Below, in pieces: positions 22,382-23,915 of a stretch of 23,915 nucleotides of DNA. Source of the stretch: DASUZB01 sp036377075 (GTDB lineage Bacteria > Actinomycetota > CALGFH01). A program made the position numbers and the translations under genes. Each line of letters begins with the position of its first letter. The first letter of the stretch is position 1. The notes under the pieces were generated by a model. The model did not search any database. It saw only the letters and a list, made by a program, of their open reading frames with translations, and was not told the DNA's origin. The stretch lies in contig DASUZB010000127.1 of the NCBI GenBank assembly GCA_036377075.1, forward strand, positions 1 through 23,915. Reading direction: 5' to 3'.

Positions 22382-23028
22382 GCGCGGCCGGGGCCGGCGC
22401 GCGGCCTCGGCTGCTGCTCGCCACCGCCAACCGTGGCAAGCTGCGCGAGCTCCGCGCGATCCTGGACGGGGTGCCCGTCGAGCTGGTCGGCCTCGCCGAG
22501 GTCGGCCTCGGCGAGCCGCCCCAGGTGGCGGAGACCGGCACGACCTTCCGGGAGAACGCGCTGCTCAAGGCGCACGCCTACGCGGAGTGGGCCGGCCTGG
22601 CCGCGGTCGCCGACGACTCCGGGCTGGAGGTGGACGCGCTCGGCGGCGAGCCGGGAGTGCGCTCGGCGCGCTACGCCGGGCCGGGCGCGAGCGACGGCGA
22701 CAACCTCGACAAGCTGCTGCGGCAGCTCGAAGGGGTGCCGCCAGGGCGGCGCACGGCGCGCTTCCGCTGCGCCGCCGTGCTGGTCGACCCCCAGCTCGGC
22801 ACCTGGGAGGCGGAGGCGGCCTGGGAGGGCCGCCTGCTCGACCGCCCGAGGGGCACCGGCGGCTTCGGCTACGACCCGGTGTTCGTGCCGCTCGGCTGGG
22901 ACCAGACCAGCGCCGAGGTCGACCAGGCGACCAAGGACGCCGCCTCCCACCGCGGCCGCGCCTTCCGCGCCCTGCGCCCCGCCATCGAGGCCTGGGCCAC
23001 CGCCCGCGGGACGCCGGCGGCGCGCTGA
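22378..23028 (+). CDS. rdgB: Non-canonical purine NTP pyrophosphatase (RdgB/HAM1)
   Basis: A 216-residue enzyme that hydrolyses dITP, ITP and XTP to monophosphates and keeps deaminated purines out of DNA and RNA. It begins at a GTG overlapping the rph stop. Signature segments are LLLATANRGKLRELRAIL, TFRENALLKAHAYAEWAGLAAVADDSGLEVDALGG (the metal-binding Glu/Asp region), GVRSARYAG, GTGGFGYDPVFVP and SHRGRAFRAL near the end, with a short Ala-rich tail. It is the last gene of the + strand series; the following 74 bases contain an imperfect inverted repeat and then the end of a convergent gene. Confidence 0.95.
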   Translation: MSAAGAGARPRLLLATANRGKLRELRAILDGVPVELVGLAEVGLGEPPQVAETGTTFRENALLKAHAYAEWAGLAAVADDSGLEVDALGGEPGVRSARYAGPGASDGDNLDKLLRQLEGVPPGRRTARFRCAAVLVDPQLGTWEAEAAWEGRLLDRPRGTGGFGYDPVFVPLGWDQTSAEVDQATKDAASHRGRAFRALRPAIEAWATARGTPAAR

Positions 23029-23060
23029 GCGCCCCACGGCCCCACAACGGTGCCCGGGTT

Positions 23061-23083
23061 CCGATCACCTGGCCCGTGACCGG
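23061..23083. terminator. Imperfect inverted repeat between convergent genes
   Basis: CCGATCAC and GTGACCGG form an 8-bp stem with one mismatch around a 7-base loop, between the rdgB stop and the DUF2255 stop. It could end transcription from either side, but the stem is short and there is no T-tract. Confidence 0.3.
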
Positions 23084-23102
23084 CCCGCCCGCCGCTACGG
23101 CA

Positions 23103-23510
23103 TCACCCAGGCGGCTGGTCGAGGGGCTCGAGCCGCAGGGTTGCGCCGGCCGCCTCCTCGTCGAGCAGGGACCCGACGTAGGGGCTGTCCGCGTACTTGG
23201 TCGCGTAGGCGCGGGTGACCTCCTCCACGGTGCCCGCGTCCGTCACCGGCTGCGCGCGAACCGGGTGCGCGTGCGCCCCGTCGCGGACCTCGCCGTCAGG
23301 ATCGGCGCGCAGGCGCCGGTACCAGCCACCGCGCGGGCCGTTCATGGACCGAACGAAGAGGTCGTCGCCCACCCGCACGACCCACACCGGGGTGGAACCG
23401 CTGGAGCCATCCGGCCGCCGGAAGCCGATGCTGATCTCCTCCACGTCGGCGAGATGCCGCAAGGCGTCGCCCGCGATGGTGTCCACCTCCGCAACCTCGA
23501 TCACGTGCAC
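23103..23510 (-). CDS. DUF2255 family protein
   Basis: A 135-residue protein with the pattern of the DUF2255 family: ISIGFRRPDGSSGSTPVWVVRVGDDLFVRSMNGPRGGWYRRL in the middle. Such small beta-rich proteins look like split-barrel or nitroreductase-type folds, but no activity is established as far as I know. The GTG start directly follows the TGA stop of the ABC transporter gene (TGAGTG), so it is probably translated by coupling; no separate ribosome site is visible. A second GTG at 23504 is also possible. No signal peptide. The link with the ABC transporter is positional only. Confidence 0.75.
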   Translation of the reverse strand: MHVIEVAEVDTIAGDALRHLADVEEISIGFRRPDGSSGSTPVWVVRVGDDLFVRSMNGPRGGWYRRLRADPDGEVRDGAHAHPVRAQPVTDAGTVEEVTRAYATKYADSPYVGSLLDEEAAGATLRLEPLDQPPG

Positions 23511-23915
23511 TCAGCCGGGGTCAGGAGGGTACTCCGGCGGGACCGTGCTCGCTGGCGGGGTCTCGCCGCGGTAGATGCGGCGGATCACGTCCTCGACGTC
23601 GGGCTCGACGATCGACAGGTCGAGCACCTGGTGGTCGGCCAGCACCAGGGCGACCAGGTCGGCGGCGGAGATCTGCTCGCGGGCGAAGCGGATCCAGCGG
23701 CGGTGGCCGTCGGCGCGGACCACCTGGGCGCCGGCCCAGTCCGGTCCGGGCGTGAGGGCGGCCGCCGGGTCGGTGAGGTCGACCACCAGCATGCGGGTGC
23801 TGCCGTAGGCGGTGTGCAGCTGGTCGATGGTGCCGTCGTAGACGATCCGGCCGTGGTCGATGATCATCAGCCGGCTGCACAGCTCCGTGATGTCGTCCAG
23901 GTCGTGCGTGGTCAG
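23511..23915 (-). CDS. ABC transporter ATP-binding protein, C-terminal part (5' end outside window)
   Basis: The frame is open to the window edge, so only the last 134 residues are visible. It begins inside the ATPase domain with LTTHDLDDITELCSRLMIIDHGRIVYDG, which is the H-loop His and the D-loop-distal end of an ABC-2 type ATPase like those of daunorubicin- or viologen-exporter systems. The following ~90 residues are the C-terminal extension common in this group. Walker A, signature motif and Walker B lie outside. A membrane permease gene would be expected nearby, possibly upstream beyond the window. Substrate cannot be inferred. The DUF2255 gene follows without a gap. Confidence 0.88.
   Translation of the reverse strand: MTTHDLDDITELCSRLMIIDHGRIVYDGTIDQLHTAYGSTRMLVVDLTDPAAALTPGPDWAGAQVVRADGHRRWIRFAREQISAADLVALVLADHQVLDLSIVEPDVEDVIRRIYRGETPPASTVPPEYPPDPG

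Overview
The window is very GC-rich, densely packed DNA with frequent GTG starts. It carries a Mec-CysO-CysM sulfur-carrier cysteine pathway next to murI, an Rv1339-type hydrolase, rph and rdgB. That gene neighbourhood is known from Mycobacterium (Rv1334-Rv1341), so the source is almost certainly an actinomycetote. A streptogrisin-type S1 protease and a SARP/BTAD regulator agree with this. I cannot name the genus, and the non-mycobacterial arrangement (selD and rhomboid upstream) leaves a deep-branching lineage possible.

Region 1 (1-8165) is the distal half of a contractile injection system (CIS, phage-tail-like) operon on the + strand. In order it holds: the end of a Pro/Ala-rich protein of unknown function, a gp19-like inner tube protein, a LysM baseplate/tube-adaptor protein, a VgrG-like spike, a PAAR tip, a gp25-like wedge protein, a baseplate J-like protein and a tail protein I-like protein. 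Last comes a zinc-ribbon/transmembrane/carbohydrate-binding-like protein that looks like a membrane anchor. Sheath, ATPase, cap and tape measure are not in the window and presumably lie upstream. No fibre gene follows the baseplate; the anchor-like gene takes that place, which suggests an intracellular, membrane-docking CIS.

Region 2 (8166-10261) has an S1 protease without a visible secretion leader. It is preceded by an unusually AT-rich promoter-like island with a near-perfect palindrome over the -35. A GC-rich terminator and a YihY/BrkB membrane protein follow.

Region 3 (10262-15022) contains a large minus-strand MalT-type ATPase/SARP hybrid regulator and a divergent glycosyltransferase. 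The 0.5-kb spacer between them is rich in regulatory signals: a tandem 11-bp repeat placed like a SARP operator before a TATACT -10, a perfect TGTGA-N6-TCACA CRP-type site, and three copies of a 15-bp hairpin repeat.

Region 4 (15023-23028) holds a zinc-finger rhomboid protease, a convergent membrane protein that shares a two-way -10 with selD, and then mec-cysO-cysM-murI-(metal-dependent hydrolase)-rph-rdgB. The last four genes are joined by GTGA overlaps. This block combines cysteine synthesis from O-phosphoserine and a CysO thiocarboxylate, D-glutamate supply for the wall, cyclic-nucleotide or phosphodiester hydrolysis, RNA 3'-end trimming and nucleotide-pool cleaning.

Region 5 (23029-23915) is a minus-strand pair: the end of an ABC transporter ATPase, cut by the window edge, followed directly by a DUF2255 gene.
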